Source: an uncultured Lachnospiraceae bacterium
Lineage (GTDB): Bacteria > Bacillota > Clostridia > Lachnospirales > Lachnospiraceae
NCBI GenBank assembly: GCA_902783735.1
Contig: CACZSE010000278.1
Coordinates: 1 to 14,923, forward strand
Length of the DNA: 14,923 nucleotides
Direction: 5' to 3'
Made by a program: the position numbers and the translations under genes. This document shows positions 1-6,983 of the stretch, piece by piece; position 1 is the first letter of the stretch, and every line of letters starts with the position of its first letter. Under the pieces are notes generated by a model. That model did no database searches, was not told the DNA's origin, and saw only the letters and a list, made by a program, of their open reading frames with translations.

Positions 1-144
1 CAAGTGCTGCATCAATATCTTGATATCTCGTTGGGTATATTTTGTTAAATATTTATCTTTTCGCTAATGCATGATTTAGTAAATAACATTTTTTGCTTGC
101 ATATATGTTGTTATCTTTCTTCAGATACAATATATTGTTTTCAG

Positions 145-190
145 ACAAGAAAGAACGGGGAGAAGATATCAAAAATTTCTTCTCCCCGTT
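145..190 (-). terminator. Rho-independent terminator after the protease/ClpX unit
   Basis: A perfect 13-bp inverted repeat (arms 154-166 and 178-190, loop of 11 nt at 167-177) has a G+C-rich core of CGGGG/CCCCG. Read on the minus strand it is preceded by AAAA and followed by a pyrimidine-rich tail, CTTTCTTGT (145-153). It lies 35 bp past the tandem TGA TGA stop of the ClpX-like gene. The U-tract is interrupted by C but the stem is long and perfect, so I am confident that it ends this unit. The plus-strand side has only a short TTTT, so bidirectional action is possible but weaker. Confidence 0.9.
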
Positions 191-225
191 TTGGGCTGGG
201 TTAAATTATGTTTTACTGATTTTCA

Positions 226-1800
226 TCATTCCGACACTGCCAATTGCGATCTTTCGGTAACATCGCCTGTTATATTATCATTAACGGTGCCCTTCGAAGT
301 CTCTATTCTGGCCTCATTCCTTATATCTATAACAGGACCTCCCGTACCGTTTATATAATCTCCCGTGATGACAACTCTTCCGATATTATCATCTTTGGGG
401 ATCTCATACATGATATCTAACATAAACTCTTCAATGATCGATCTTAAAGCTCGCGCCCCCGTATCTTTTTCAAGAGCTTTTTCAGCTATAGCTTCCAGTG
501 CACTGTCATCAAACTCAAGCTTTACTTCATCAAGTTCAAGCAACTTTCCGTATTGCTTAAGGATAGCATTCTTGGGCTCCTTTAATATTTTCACCAGCAT
601 TTCTTTCGAAAGTCCCTGAAGTGTATATATGACCGGCAATCTTCCCAAAAACTCCGGTATCATGCCGAACTTTTTCAGGTCTTCAACTGTCACCTTTTCC
701 AAAATATCTTTATCTTTATCAAACTTATCTTTCAGCTCTGCTCCGTATCCGATGGCTGTTTTCTTATGAAGTCTCTGTTTTATGATCTCTTCAAGGTCAG
801 GAAAAGCTCCACCGCAGATAAATAATATATTTCTGGTATTCACGGTTGTAAGCGGTACCATCGCATTTTTACTCATGGCTCCCACAGGGACCTCAACATC
901 GGCACCTTCCAAAAGTCTCAGTAAGCCCTGCTGAACCGATTCACCGCTGACATCTCTTGAGTTGTTGTTCTTTTTCTTTGCGATCTTATCTATCTCATCA
1001 ATGAAAACAATGCCCATCTGAGCTCTGTCCACATCATTGTCTGCTGCGGCCAGAAGCTTTGATATAACGCTTTCTATATCGTCTCCGATATAACCTGCCT
1101 CTGTTAAGGAGGTAGCATCAGCTATGGCAAGCGGCACATCCAACAGTCTTGCCAATGTCTTTACAAGATAGGTCTTTCCACTTCCGGTGGGACCTATCAT
1201 CAGCATATTTGACTTCTCTATCTCTATGTCATCCATGGTCCCTGTAGCAACCCTTTTATAGTGATTGTATACAGCTACAGAAATAACCTTTTTGGCATGT
1301 TCCTGCCCAATGACATATTCATCAAGTTTTTCCTTGATCTTGTGAGGCTTAGGCACGTTCTTAATATCGATAAGCGGCTTATTATCCTTAGACTGCTTTT
1401 TCACCTTTGACCTTGAAGCCATACCGCCGCCTGCAAGATCTGCCAGATTTAAGAAACTGATATTCGGAAAGCCTCTGAAATATTTTTCAAACTTTATGCT
1501 GGCATCTTTATCGGGATCTGTATCCGGCTCGTCATCTGTCTTGGGTGTTTCTTCTGTTTTAACAGGCTCCCCGGACTTTACACTGTCCTCACTCTTATCA
1601 TTTTGAACATAGAATCCTTCAAATATCTTATCAAGGCCCATGTTCTTTATAAGATCATTGGATCTGTTCATGCAATCCTGACACACGCAGAAATTGCCGG
1701 GTAGCTTTATCATCTGCCCGGCTTTGCTTTCTGTTCTGTGACACATCATGCAAACATCTTCATAGTTGTTGTTATTGTTCTCGTTATTGTTATTATCCAT
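226..1800 (-). CDS. clpX: ClpX-like AAA+ protein unfoldase (divergent paralogue)
   Basis: This encodes an ATP-dependent protein unfoldase of the ClpX family, 524 aa, against roughly 420 for ordinary ClpX. The N-terminal zinc module has cysteine pairs C17/C20 and C40/C43. The AAA+ core follows: DEYVIGQ near 160, Walker A GPTGSGKT at 203-210, pore loop GYIGDD at 236-241, Walker B VFIDEID at 265-271, RDVSGESVQQ at 282-291, arginine finger in FLGRLP at 385-390, and sensor-2 GAR at 448-450. These show an intact ATPase. Three things are odd. An acidic, low-complexity insertion of about 80 residues (about 62-145) separates the zinc module from the core. The RKH pore-2 motif is missing (VGAMSKN around 306-312). 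The ClpP-docking IGF is IGY (350-352). The start is 5 bp after the protease stop with no recognisable Shine-Dalgarno, so translation is probably coupled. No clpP is nearby. It is probably a second ClpX, either working with ClpP poorly or acting as a stand-alone unfoldase (inference). Confidence 0.9.
   Translation of the reverse strand: MDNNNNENNNNNYEDVCMMCHRTESKAGQMIKLPGNFCVCQDCMNRSNDLIKNMGLDKIFEGFYVQNDKSEDSVKSGEPVKTEETPKTDDEPDTDPDKDASIKFEKYFRGFPNISFLNLADLAGGGMASRSKVKKQSKDNKPLIDIKNVPKPHKIKEKLDEYVIGQEHAKKVISVAVYNHYKRVATGTMDDIEIEKSNMLMIGPTGSGKTYLVKTLARLLDVPLAIADATSLTEAGYIGDDIESVISKLLAAADNDVDRAQMGIVFIDEIDKIAKKKNNNSRDVSGESVQQGLLRLLEGADVEVPVGAMSKNAMVPLTTVNTRNILFICGGAFPDLEEIIKQRLHKKTAIGYGAELKDKFDKDKDILEKVTVEDLKKFGMIPEFLGRLPVIYTLQGLSKEMLVKILKEPKNAILKQYGKLLELDEVKLEFDDSALEAIAEKALEKDTGARALRSIIEEFMLDIMYEIPKDDNIGRVVITGDYINGTGGPVIDIRNEARIETSKGTVNDNITGDVTERSQLAVSE
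1765..1794 (-). repeat. AAY trinucleotide tract encoding poly-asparagine
   Basis: Ten codons at the start of the ClpX-like gene read four Asn, one Glu, five Asn, all from AAT/AAC plus one GAG. This is a short in-frame triplet repeat just after the start codon. It is absent from standard ClpX N-termini and could vary in length between strains without breaking the frame. Confidence 0.75.
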
Positions 1801-1805
1801 GCATT

Positions 1806-3218
1806 TTAATTTGCCGGCAACGCATCTCTGCCAACCAGCTCCAGAGAAATATTCTTCTCATGATACTCTCCGGTTTCATCTAACCTTTCTATAGTGATCT
1901 CAACAGTTTCCCCTGCTTCATAGTATGACAGGTTCTCCTGTAGTTTTTCCATACTGTTTATGGTTGTTCCGTCAAATTTTGTGATGACATCTCCCTTTCT
2001 GAGTCCTGCCTTTTCTGCTCCTGTTCCTTCATATACTTCATAAATGTATACTCCTTCAGGGAAATCATATATCTCAGAAAGTTCCTGTGAGACTCCACGC
2101 CCCGATATTCCAAGGAAACCTCTTTCTCCTTCAGATACCGCAGCCTTAGTCTTTTTGGTCTTAAGATCGTCAATTATGGGAAGGGCACTTGATATCGGGA
2201 TCGCATATCCCATGCCTTCTACTCTGCTTCCGCCGATCTTATTTGAGTTGATACCTATAACCTGACCATATATATTTAAAAGTGCTCCGCCGGAGTTTCC
2301 GGGATTTATGGCAGCATCCGTCTGAATGAATCCCTGAGAATATGATCCCTCTTCTATCTCGATCTCACGATCAAGAGCAGATATCACACCAGTTGTTACG
2401 GACTGTCCGTATCCCAATGCATTACCTATCGCTATCGCAGGTTCTCCAACCTTAAGTTCATCGGAATCGCCAAGTTCGGCAATCGCTATTGCATCTTTGG
2501 TACTACCGTCAAGCTCATCTTTAGACACAGCTATTACAGCTATATCCATGTCTGCATCAGAGCCTTTTACGTTTGCCTTTGCAGTTGAACCGTCTATAAA
2601 CTGAACAGAAAGTTCGTCAGCATCAGCAATAACATGATTATTTGTAGCTATAAGGAGCTCTGAATCGTTTTCACCGATTATGATACCAGATCCACTGCCT
2701 TCAACCTGTTCGCTGTACTGCTGTCCCCAGAAGTTTGTCACTGCAGTGTAACTGTTTGTAATGGAAACTACACTTGGCATAACCTTATCGACAACATTTG
2801 AAACATCTATGACCGGTGTATAAACGGAATTGCTTGTTGCTGTCCCGATAACATCCTTGGTCGCATTATTATCTATTTCTCTGTTCATCTTGGTCAGGAT
2901 GTCTTTTTCTATCTGTGTCTTATATGTTTCCATATCAAACTGAGACGAATCTTCTTTGGAACTGTAAGTATAATAATTTACTATTCCGAAAGCTACAGCT
3001 GCACACAGACCGAAAACCAGTCCCGACGCTATCAGGATGGCCGACCTGCCCAGAAATCGGGCAAAGCCTCCCTTTTTCTTTTTTGTGATCGTGTTTACCT
3101 GCGGTTCAATATTTGTATTCACACTGCCAATAGGTCTTTCAGTCGCATTCTGAGGCTGTACCTGAGACGTATGATCGTATTCGCCGTTCCTGTTTTCACT
3201 GTTATATTCATAGTCCAT
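1806..3218 (-). CDS. htrA: Membrane-anchored HtrA/DegP-type serine protease with PDZ domain
   Basis: This encodes a 470-aa surface protease of the HtrA (S1C) family, which degrades or refolds damaged extracytoplasmic proteins. Residues 1-57 are hydrophilic and basic towards the end (KKKK at 46-49). One membrane segment spans about 58-80, so the catalytic part faces outside. The chymotrypsin-like domain shows His195 (ATNNHV), Asp225 (DADMDIAV) and Ser309 (INPGNSGGA), a complete triad. A single PDZ domain occupies about 366-463 (GFLGISG, then EKAGLRKGDVI). Length and layout match Gram-positive HtrA/YkdA-type proteins. The start is fixed by AAGGAGGT at 3225-3232, with GGAGG 7 nt from ATG. The ClpX-like gene follows after 5 bp, so the two are co-transcribed. 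The upstream gap carries a 9-bp inverted repeat next to the ribosome binding site (3233-3298), a possible control element. Confidence 0.95.
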   Translation of the reverse strand: MDYEYNSENRNGEYDHTSQVQPQNATERPIGSVNTNIEPQVNTITKKKKGGFARFLGRSAILIASGLVFGLCAAVAFGIVNYYTYSSKEDSSQFDMETYKTQIEKDILTKMNREIDNNATKDVIGTATSNSVYTPVIDVSNVVDKVMPSVVSITNSYTAVTNFWGQQYSEQVEGSGSGIIIGENDSELLIATNNHVIADADELSVQFIDGSTAKANVKGSDADMDIAVIAVSKDELDGSTKDAIAIAELGDSDELKVGEPAIAIGNALGYGQSVTTGVISALDREIEIEEGSYSQGFIQTDAAINPGNSGGALLNIYGQVIGINSNKIGGSRVEGMGYAIPISSALPIIDDLKTKKTKAAVSEGERGFLGISGRGVSQELSEIYDFPEGVYIYEVYEGTGAEKAGLRKGDVITKFDGTTINSMEKLQENLSYYEAGETVEITIERLDETGEYHEKNISLELVGRDALPAN

Positions 3219-3224
3219 AATGAT

Positions 3225-3232
3225 ACCTCCTT
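3225..3232 (-). promoter_or_regulatory. Strong ribosome binding site of htrA
   Basis: On the minus strand AAGGAGGT precedes the ATG at 3218, with 7 nt between GGAGG and the start. It is one of the three best ribosome binding sites in the window and settles the start codon. It directly adjoins the downstream arm of the inverted repeat at 3233-3241. Confidence 0.85.
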
Positions 3233-3298
3233 ACTTTGGTCTTCTTTTATCATTATCTGTTTTCAAAATAAAGAATAAGCCGAAATTGTGACCAAAGT
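3233..3298 (-). repeat. Inverted repeat in the htrA leader, one arm abutting the Shine-Dalgarno
   Basis: ACTTTGGTC occurs at 3233-3241 on the plus strand and its exact complement GACCAAAGT at 3290-3298, giving two 9-bp arms 48 bp apart. In the htrA transcript the second arm immediately precedes AAGGAGGT. A 9-bp stem could therefore form in the leader and affect ribosome access, or the arms could be paired operator half-sites. I could not place a convincing -35/-10 pair in this 135-bp gap. The best candidate, TTGGTC with TTTATT at 17 nt, is weak and would overlap the upstream arm. Confidence 0.5.
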
Positions 3299-3353
3299 GT
3301 GTAAAAAATATATTCTTTTTATGAAATGGACTCATAAATCATATAAATTCGTA

Positions 3354-4283
3354 TCACTTCCATGAGAAATAGCCGTAATCGGTTGAAAACCATCTTATTA
3401 ATATTTTCGGGAGCTTTTCGTAGTTACTGCCCAATTTAAAGCCGAGAAATTTAAAACCGGATATCCAGATATATCTTACTGACTGAAATATCTTTCCTTC
3501 AGACATAAGCTTTTTCAGTATAACCTTTACCATTTTTGCTCCTTCGCCAACCTGCTTTATATCGGCAAAGACATCCGGATACTGTGCATGACTGACTCCG
3601 TTATCAAAATTTCTCTTAAACTGCTCTGTCGCAGAATACTCATGAGAATGATAAACCTTTGCTTCAGCACAATATGCTATGCGGTAGTCATTATTCAAAG
3701 CCTTTGCGGCATAGATCATGTCCTCATTGAAAATGGTGTGATCCACAAAACCGCCCAGGCTGTCAAATATCCGTTTGTTGTATGCACAGCATACATTACT
3801 GCAAAAATATGCTTTTATCTGTAATCTTTCTATATCGGCTTTTGTTCTTACGCTGCTTTGTACGGGATAGTTAAACTCTCTGGTAAGCATCTCGGTATAT
3901 GAACACCCCGGACGTCCGATCTGTCTTGCATAACAGGCAGCAATGTCATTTTCCTTAAGAGGCTCTATGAGCTTCTCGATAAGAGTTTCATCGACCGGAA
4001 GAGCATCCATTGTCATCATGACGCATATATCCGCATCGGATTTATTCATGCCCGTATTTCGTGTCCTTCCGTGATCGAAATCCCTCTTAATAAGATGATA
4101 TACTTCAATTTTTTCCAGAATATCTTCATAGGTGTTTTTCTCTACAAACTTATTCCAGTATTTGCGGTCCGTATTCATGACAATGATCCTGTTTACCGCT
4201 ACCGACTGCTTTTCCAACATGCGCAGGATCTCTATGAAGCCTTCATCCGGCTTATATGTGGGAATGATCACATCAATTTTCAT
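3354..4283 (-). CDS. Family-2 glycosyltransferase, rhamnosyltransferase-like
   Basis: This is a 309-aa single-domain GT-A enzyme expected to act at the inner membrane face on a lipid-linked glycan. Visible motifs are the N-terminal nucleotide-binding strand IDVIIPTYKPDEG (3-15), the RDFDHGRTRN signature (about 68-77) typical of dTDP-rhamnosyltransferases of the RfbF/RfbG kind, MMTMDALP (about 90-97) in the position of the usual TQDA metal site, and FNEDMIYA (about 185-192) as the acceptor/catalytic region. The C-terminus is basic and hydrophobic (about 245-309), suiting membrane attachment. The ribosome binding site is poor: AGGA lies only 2 nt from ATG, and GAAGG is 16 nt away. The gene lies just after the terminator at 4313-4336, so it relies on read-through or an unseen promoter. 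The sugar specificity (rhamnose) is inferred from the signature, not proven. Confidence 0.87.
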   Translation of the reverse strand: MKIDVIIPTYKPDEGFIEILRMLEKQSVAVNRIIVMNTDRKYWNKFVEKNTYEDILEKIEVYHLIKRDFDHGRTRNTGMNKSDADICVMMTMDALPVDETLIEKLIEPLKENDIAACYARQIGRPGCSYTEMLTREFNYPVQSSVRTKADIERLQIKAYFCSNVCCAYNKRIFDSLGGFVDHTIFNEDMIYAAKALNNDYRIAYCAEAKVYHSHEYSATEQFKRNFDNGVSHAQYPDVFADIKQVGEGAKMVKVILKKLMSEGKIFQSVRYIWISGFKFLGFKLGSNYEKLPKILIRWFSTDYGYFSWK

Positions 4284-4312
4284 AATCCTGTATAAAAAAC
4301 CTTCACCCTGTC

Positions 4313-4336
4313 AAAAAAGGCCCCTAAGGGCCCTTT
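4313..4336 (-). terminator. Rho-independent terminator after the LCP gene
   Basis: Read on the minus strand, AAAG-GGCCC, loop TTAG, GGGCC-TTTT forms a 9-bp stem with one G-U pair, running into a six-T tract (4313-4318). It starts 20 bp after the TAA of the LCP gene. The A-run before the stem and the U-run after it are typical. It should end the phosphotransferase-LCP transcript and separates it from the glycosyltransferase at 3354-4283. Confidence 0.88.
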
Positions 4337-4356
4337 CAGACTTTAAACTTCAATAC

Positions 4357-5460
4357 TTACCTGCCTGTATCCGATGATATCTTCTGACTGTACTGCTGAA
4401 CCTGAGACGAGATCTGGTATGTATCATCATCAAAAAGGAACTTATGCAGCAATGTTACATTCTGTCCGAGATTTACGGGAATAACACAACTGCCCTTACT
4501 TCCCACGGTTCCGGTCGCACGATTAGATTCAAACGGGAATCCGTCACTTCCTGTAATGCTGTAATTTGTTACATTGCTTAACATTGCGGTCATCTCATCA
4601 ACATCGAGGGATGTAGACACATTAGGGAGAGCCGCATTAAGTATATTATTCAGTGTGGCAGGATCCGATTTCTTGCAGACATCCATGACTGCAGCCAAAA
4701 CCGTTCTCTGACGCTGTGCTCTCATAAAGTCATCGCCAACATATCTTATCCTGCAGTAAGCGGTTGCCTGCAGTCCGTTAAGGAGCTGATATCCCGGCTC
4801 CTTTACAGCTATGTAATCTACACCTTCCGTTGCAGTATATGTCTTTTTATCGGTAGTCTTACCTACCATGCTTATCTGATAATTATTCAGATGTACGATC
4901 TCATTTTTCTGAACATCGATATATACTCCGCCCAATGCATCGATCGTGTCTATAAGGCCTTCAAAACCGACTGTCACATAGTCCGTGATATTCAGATCCA
5001 TGTTCATATTGAGCATATTGATGGCCTGCTCGGGACCCCCCTTTGCATAGGCAGCATTACACTTATTGTATGAATCGTTTCCAAGGTTTAAATATGTATC
5101 TCTGAAAACCGAACAAAGTCTGATATCACCGGTATCATTGTTGATAGAGGCAATGATTATTGTATCGGATCTTGTTCCTTTTCCCAGACTGCCCTCACGT
5201 GAATCCACTCCAAAAAGGGCAATATTCCTGTAGCCTTTCAGGGTAACGTTTTCCGCTACCGAATCGTTCATCTTTGCTTTGATCTCTTCTTCGTCGATCT
5301 TTACTTTTGTGACTTTCTCAGCTTTGGTAACGCCATAAACAACAACTACCAAAAGAGCAAGTACAAAAAACTCTGTTATGAGAAGAAGTATCTTGTTTCT
5401 TTTTTTCCTGGCACGTTTTTTTGCCATCGCACGTCTTTTTGCGGCCTGTGAAGTAGCCAT
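4357..5460 (-). CDS. LytR-CpsA-Psr family wall polymer ligase
   Basis: This is a 367-aa LCP protein, the class that transfers undecaprenyl-pyrophosphate-linked polysaccharides or teichoic acids to peptidoglycan outside the cell. Residues 1-23 are strongly basic (KKRARKKRNK), followed by one membrane segment at about 24-44, giving a cytoplasmic tail and an extracytoplasmic domain. LCP signatures are FGVDSREG (83-90), GTRSDT (95-100), the pyrophosphate-contacting arginine in FRDT (119-122) and RIRYVGDDFMRAQRQR (237-252). There is no C-terminal LytR_C domain, so it is the short form. A GGAGAG ribosome binding site sits 9 nt from ATG. The gap to the upstream phosphotransferase gene is 26 bp, so the two share a transcript that ends at 4313-4336. 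Its place next to the initiating phosphotransferase suggests that it anchors the polymer made by this cluster (inference). Confidence 0.94.
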   Translation of the reverse strand: MATSQAAKRRAMAKKRARKKRNKILLLITEFFVLALLVVVVYGVTKAEKVTKVKIDEEEIKAKMNDSVAENVTLKGYRNIALFGVDSREGSLGKGTRSDTIIIASINNDTGDIRLCSVFRDTYLNLGNDSYNKCNAAYAKGGPEQAINMLNMNMDLNITDYVTVGFEGLIDTIDALGGVYIDVQKNEIVHLNNYQISMVGKTTDKKTYTATEGVDYIAVKEPGYQLLNGLQATAYCRIRYVGDDFMRAQRQRTVLAAVMDVCKKSDPATLNNILNAALPNVSTSLDVDEMTAMLSNVTNYSITGSDGFPFESNRATGTVGSKGSCVIPVNLGQNVTLLHKFLFDDDTYQISSQVQQYSQKISSDTGR

Positions 5461-5486
5461 AATTATATACTCTCCAATCTTTTACT

Positions 5487-6884
5487 TTAATACGCGTTCT
5501 TAAATCCCTTGAATATCGTCAAAAACAATATCTTGATGTCAAATCCGAAGGACCAGTTTTCTATGTAGTACAGATCGTAACTTATCCTCTTATGGATGGA
5601 TGTATCCCCCCTGAATCCGCTGACCTGAGCCCACCCCGTCAAACCGGGTCTTACCTGATGTTTGATCATATATCGCGGAATCTCTTCCTTAAACTGTTCC
5701 ACGAACTGAGGTCTTTCGGGCCTTGGTCCGACCAGACTCATATCCCCCCTAAGGATATTGAAAAGCTGCGGAAGTTCATCAAGATTGAATCTTCTCATGA
5801 CTTTTCCGCATTTTGTCACTCTCGGATCGTCCTTGGTAGTCCAGGCTTTTTGTTCTTCTGACGCTTCCTGAACACGCATTGTTCTATATTTATATATGTT
5901 AAAGGACTTGTTATGAAGTCCTATTCTTTCCTGCTTAAAGATCACCGGTCCCGGGCTTGAGCATTTTACTATAACTGCAAGCACCAAAAGCAACGGTGAT
6001 AAGATTATAATACCGATAAACGAGAAAATAAAGTCAAAAATACGCTTAACCAATGCATTGAACGTGTTTGTCAGCGGAACATATCTTATGTTGATGACCG
6101 GCAACCCGTCAAGTTCTTCCGTGTAAGGCCTGTTCGGTATCAGGCTGCTGTAATCGGGAATAAACTTGGTATGAACACCGGATTTCTCGCATTTGCTGAC
6201 TATATCCGCCAGTCTGTCATAATCGGAAAGCGGCAGAGTAATGGCGATCTCATCAAGAGTCGCTCCCGGAAGTATGACATCGATATCATCTATGACACCT
6301 ACAACCTTTACTCCTTTATATATTGTACCAATGGGTACATTGTTGTCGATTATACCTCGTACCACATAACCCCACTGAGGGTTATCATTTAATCTGTTTA
6401 TATACTCCTCTGCCGCCCTCGAATAGCCGACTATCAGAATATATTTCAGGTTGTAGCCCTTTTTCCTGAACTTTCGAAGAAGAGCTCTGATAACACATCT
6501 TACCGCAAAAGCAAATATTGTATTTGTGATACAGAATATGGCAATAAGACCACGGGAAAAGTCACTTACCTTAAATAACGTTATTGAGATCATGAATGCC
6601 GCAGCGCCAACGGCATTTGCCCTTACAACTGAAGCAAGTTCGGTCTCAAGCCTCTGCGAACGCTTCGGCACATACATCCTGTTCATATAATATATGATCA
6701 GGTATCCGGGTACCAGATAATAAAGGGCTGAAAAATAGAAAGAAGGCAAATGCGCCAGAGTAGAACCGCCGGACAAAAAACCTTCAAATTTAAGGAACCA
6801 GGCCAATAAATATGATCCGGCTACAACAAGACCGTCTATAACAATGTGAAGTTGATTAAAATATTTCTGATTATCTTTAATCAT
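5487..6884 (-). CDS. Undecaprenyl-phosphate sugar-1-phosphate transferase (WcaJ/WbaP type)
   Basis: This initiates polymer synthesis by moving a hexose-1-phosphate, probably glucose or galactose, from a UDP-sugar to undecaprenyl phosphate. From the ATG at 6884 the protein is 465 aa. About four membrane segments lie near 11-32, 48-67, 90-106 and 111-132. A Rossmann-like CoA_binding_3 domain follows (about 147-260, KYILIVGYSRAAEE). The C-terminal bacterial sugar transferase domain has its re-entrant hydrophobic helix at 281-305, FKQERIG (316-322), YKYRTM (331-336), catalytic Asp-Glu in NLDELPQ (369-370), GPRPE (386-390) and RPGLTGWAQ (412-420). A TTG at 6905 would add seven residues but has no ribosome binding site. 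The ATG has AAAGGG 12 nt upstream and GGGAAG 2 nt upstream, neither ideal, so the start is likely but not certain. A strong promoter precedes the gene and the LCP gene follows. Glucose is favoured by the nearby mutase, but this is inference. Confidence 0.93.
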   Translation of the reverse strand: MIKDNQKYFNQLHIVIDGLVVAGSYLLAWFLKFEGFLSGGSTLAHLPSFYFSALYYLVPGYLIIYYMNRMYVPKRSQRLETELASVVRANAVGAAAFMISITLFKVSDFSRGLIAIFCITNTIFAFAVRCVIRALLRKFRKKGYNLKYILIVGYSRAAEEYINRLNDNPQWGYVVRGIIDNNVPIGTIYKGVKVVGVIDDIDVILPGATLDEIAITLPLSDYDRLADIVSKCEKSGVHTKFIPDYSSLIPNRPYTEELDGLPVINIRYVPLTNTFNALVKRIFDFIFSFIGIIILSPLLLVLAVIVKCSSPGPVIFKQERIGLHNKSFNIYKYRTMRVQEASEEQKAWTTKDDPRVTKCGKVMRRFNLDELPQLFNILRGDMSLVGPRPERPQFVEQFKEEIPRYMIKHQVRPGLTGWAQVSGFRGDTSIHKRISYDLYYIENWSFGFDIKILFLTIFKGFKNAY

Positions 6885-6932
6885 TACTTCCCATGTCCCT
6901 TTCAAAATATCAAAAGTCTACCCAACTAATTG

Positions 6933-6961
6933 ATTATACCAATTTGACACTGAATCGACAA
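6933..6961 (-). promoter_or_regulatory. Sigma-A type promoter for the phosphotransferase-LCP unit
   Basis: On the minus strand TTGTCG (6956-6961) is followed after exactly 17 nt by a perfect TATAAT (6933-6938), with TGG directly before it forming an extended -10 (TGnTATAAT). The transcript would start near 6926, about 40 nt before the chosen ATG. It lies in the only substantial gap of the middle cluster, after the stop of the upstream glycosyltransferase, with no terminator between. Read-through from upstream is therefore also possible. Confidence 0.75.
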
Positions 6962-6983
6962 GTATCGTTAATCTGCAACCACA

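Noticed and set aside
1..48. Short frames open to the left edge, for example minus-strand IYPTRYQDIDAAL
   Set aside because: A stop lies just upstream, there is no start codon or ribosome binding site, and too few codons are visible to judge.
127..138. Perfect 12-bp AT-rich palindrome ACAATATATTGT downstream of the terminator
   Set aside because: It is short, of low complexity and in AT-rich DNA where such matches are expected. There is no gene context in the window to support an operator.
3318..3338. 7-bp hairpin TTTATGA/TCATAAA after the glycosyltransferase gene as a terminator
   Set aside because: The stem is almost all A-T, and the T-run on the minus strand begins several bases beyond the stem. 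It is too weak to call.
5461..5472. TATAAT directly before the LCP start codon
   Set aside because: It is 1 nt from ATG, which would require a leaderless or internal transcript, and it lacks a -35. The gene has a usable ribosome binding site and is served by the promoter at 6933-6961.
6885..6905. TTG start at 6905 for the sugar phosphotransferase
   Set aside because: There is no Shine-Dalgarno upstream of it, and the seven added residues are not part of the hydrophobic N-terminal pattern. The ATG at 6884 is preferred, though not certain.
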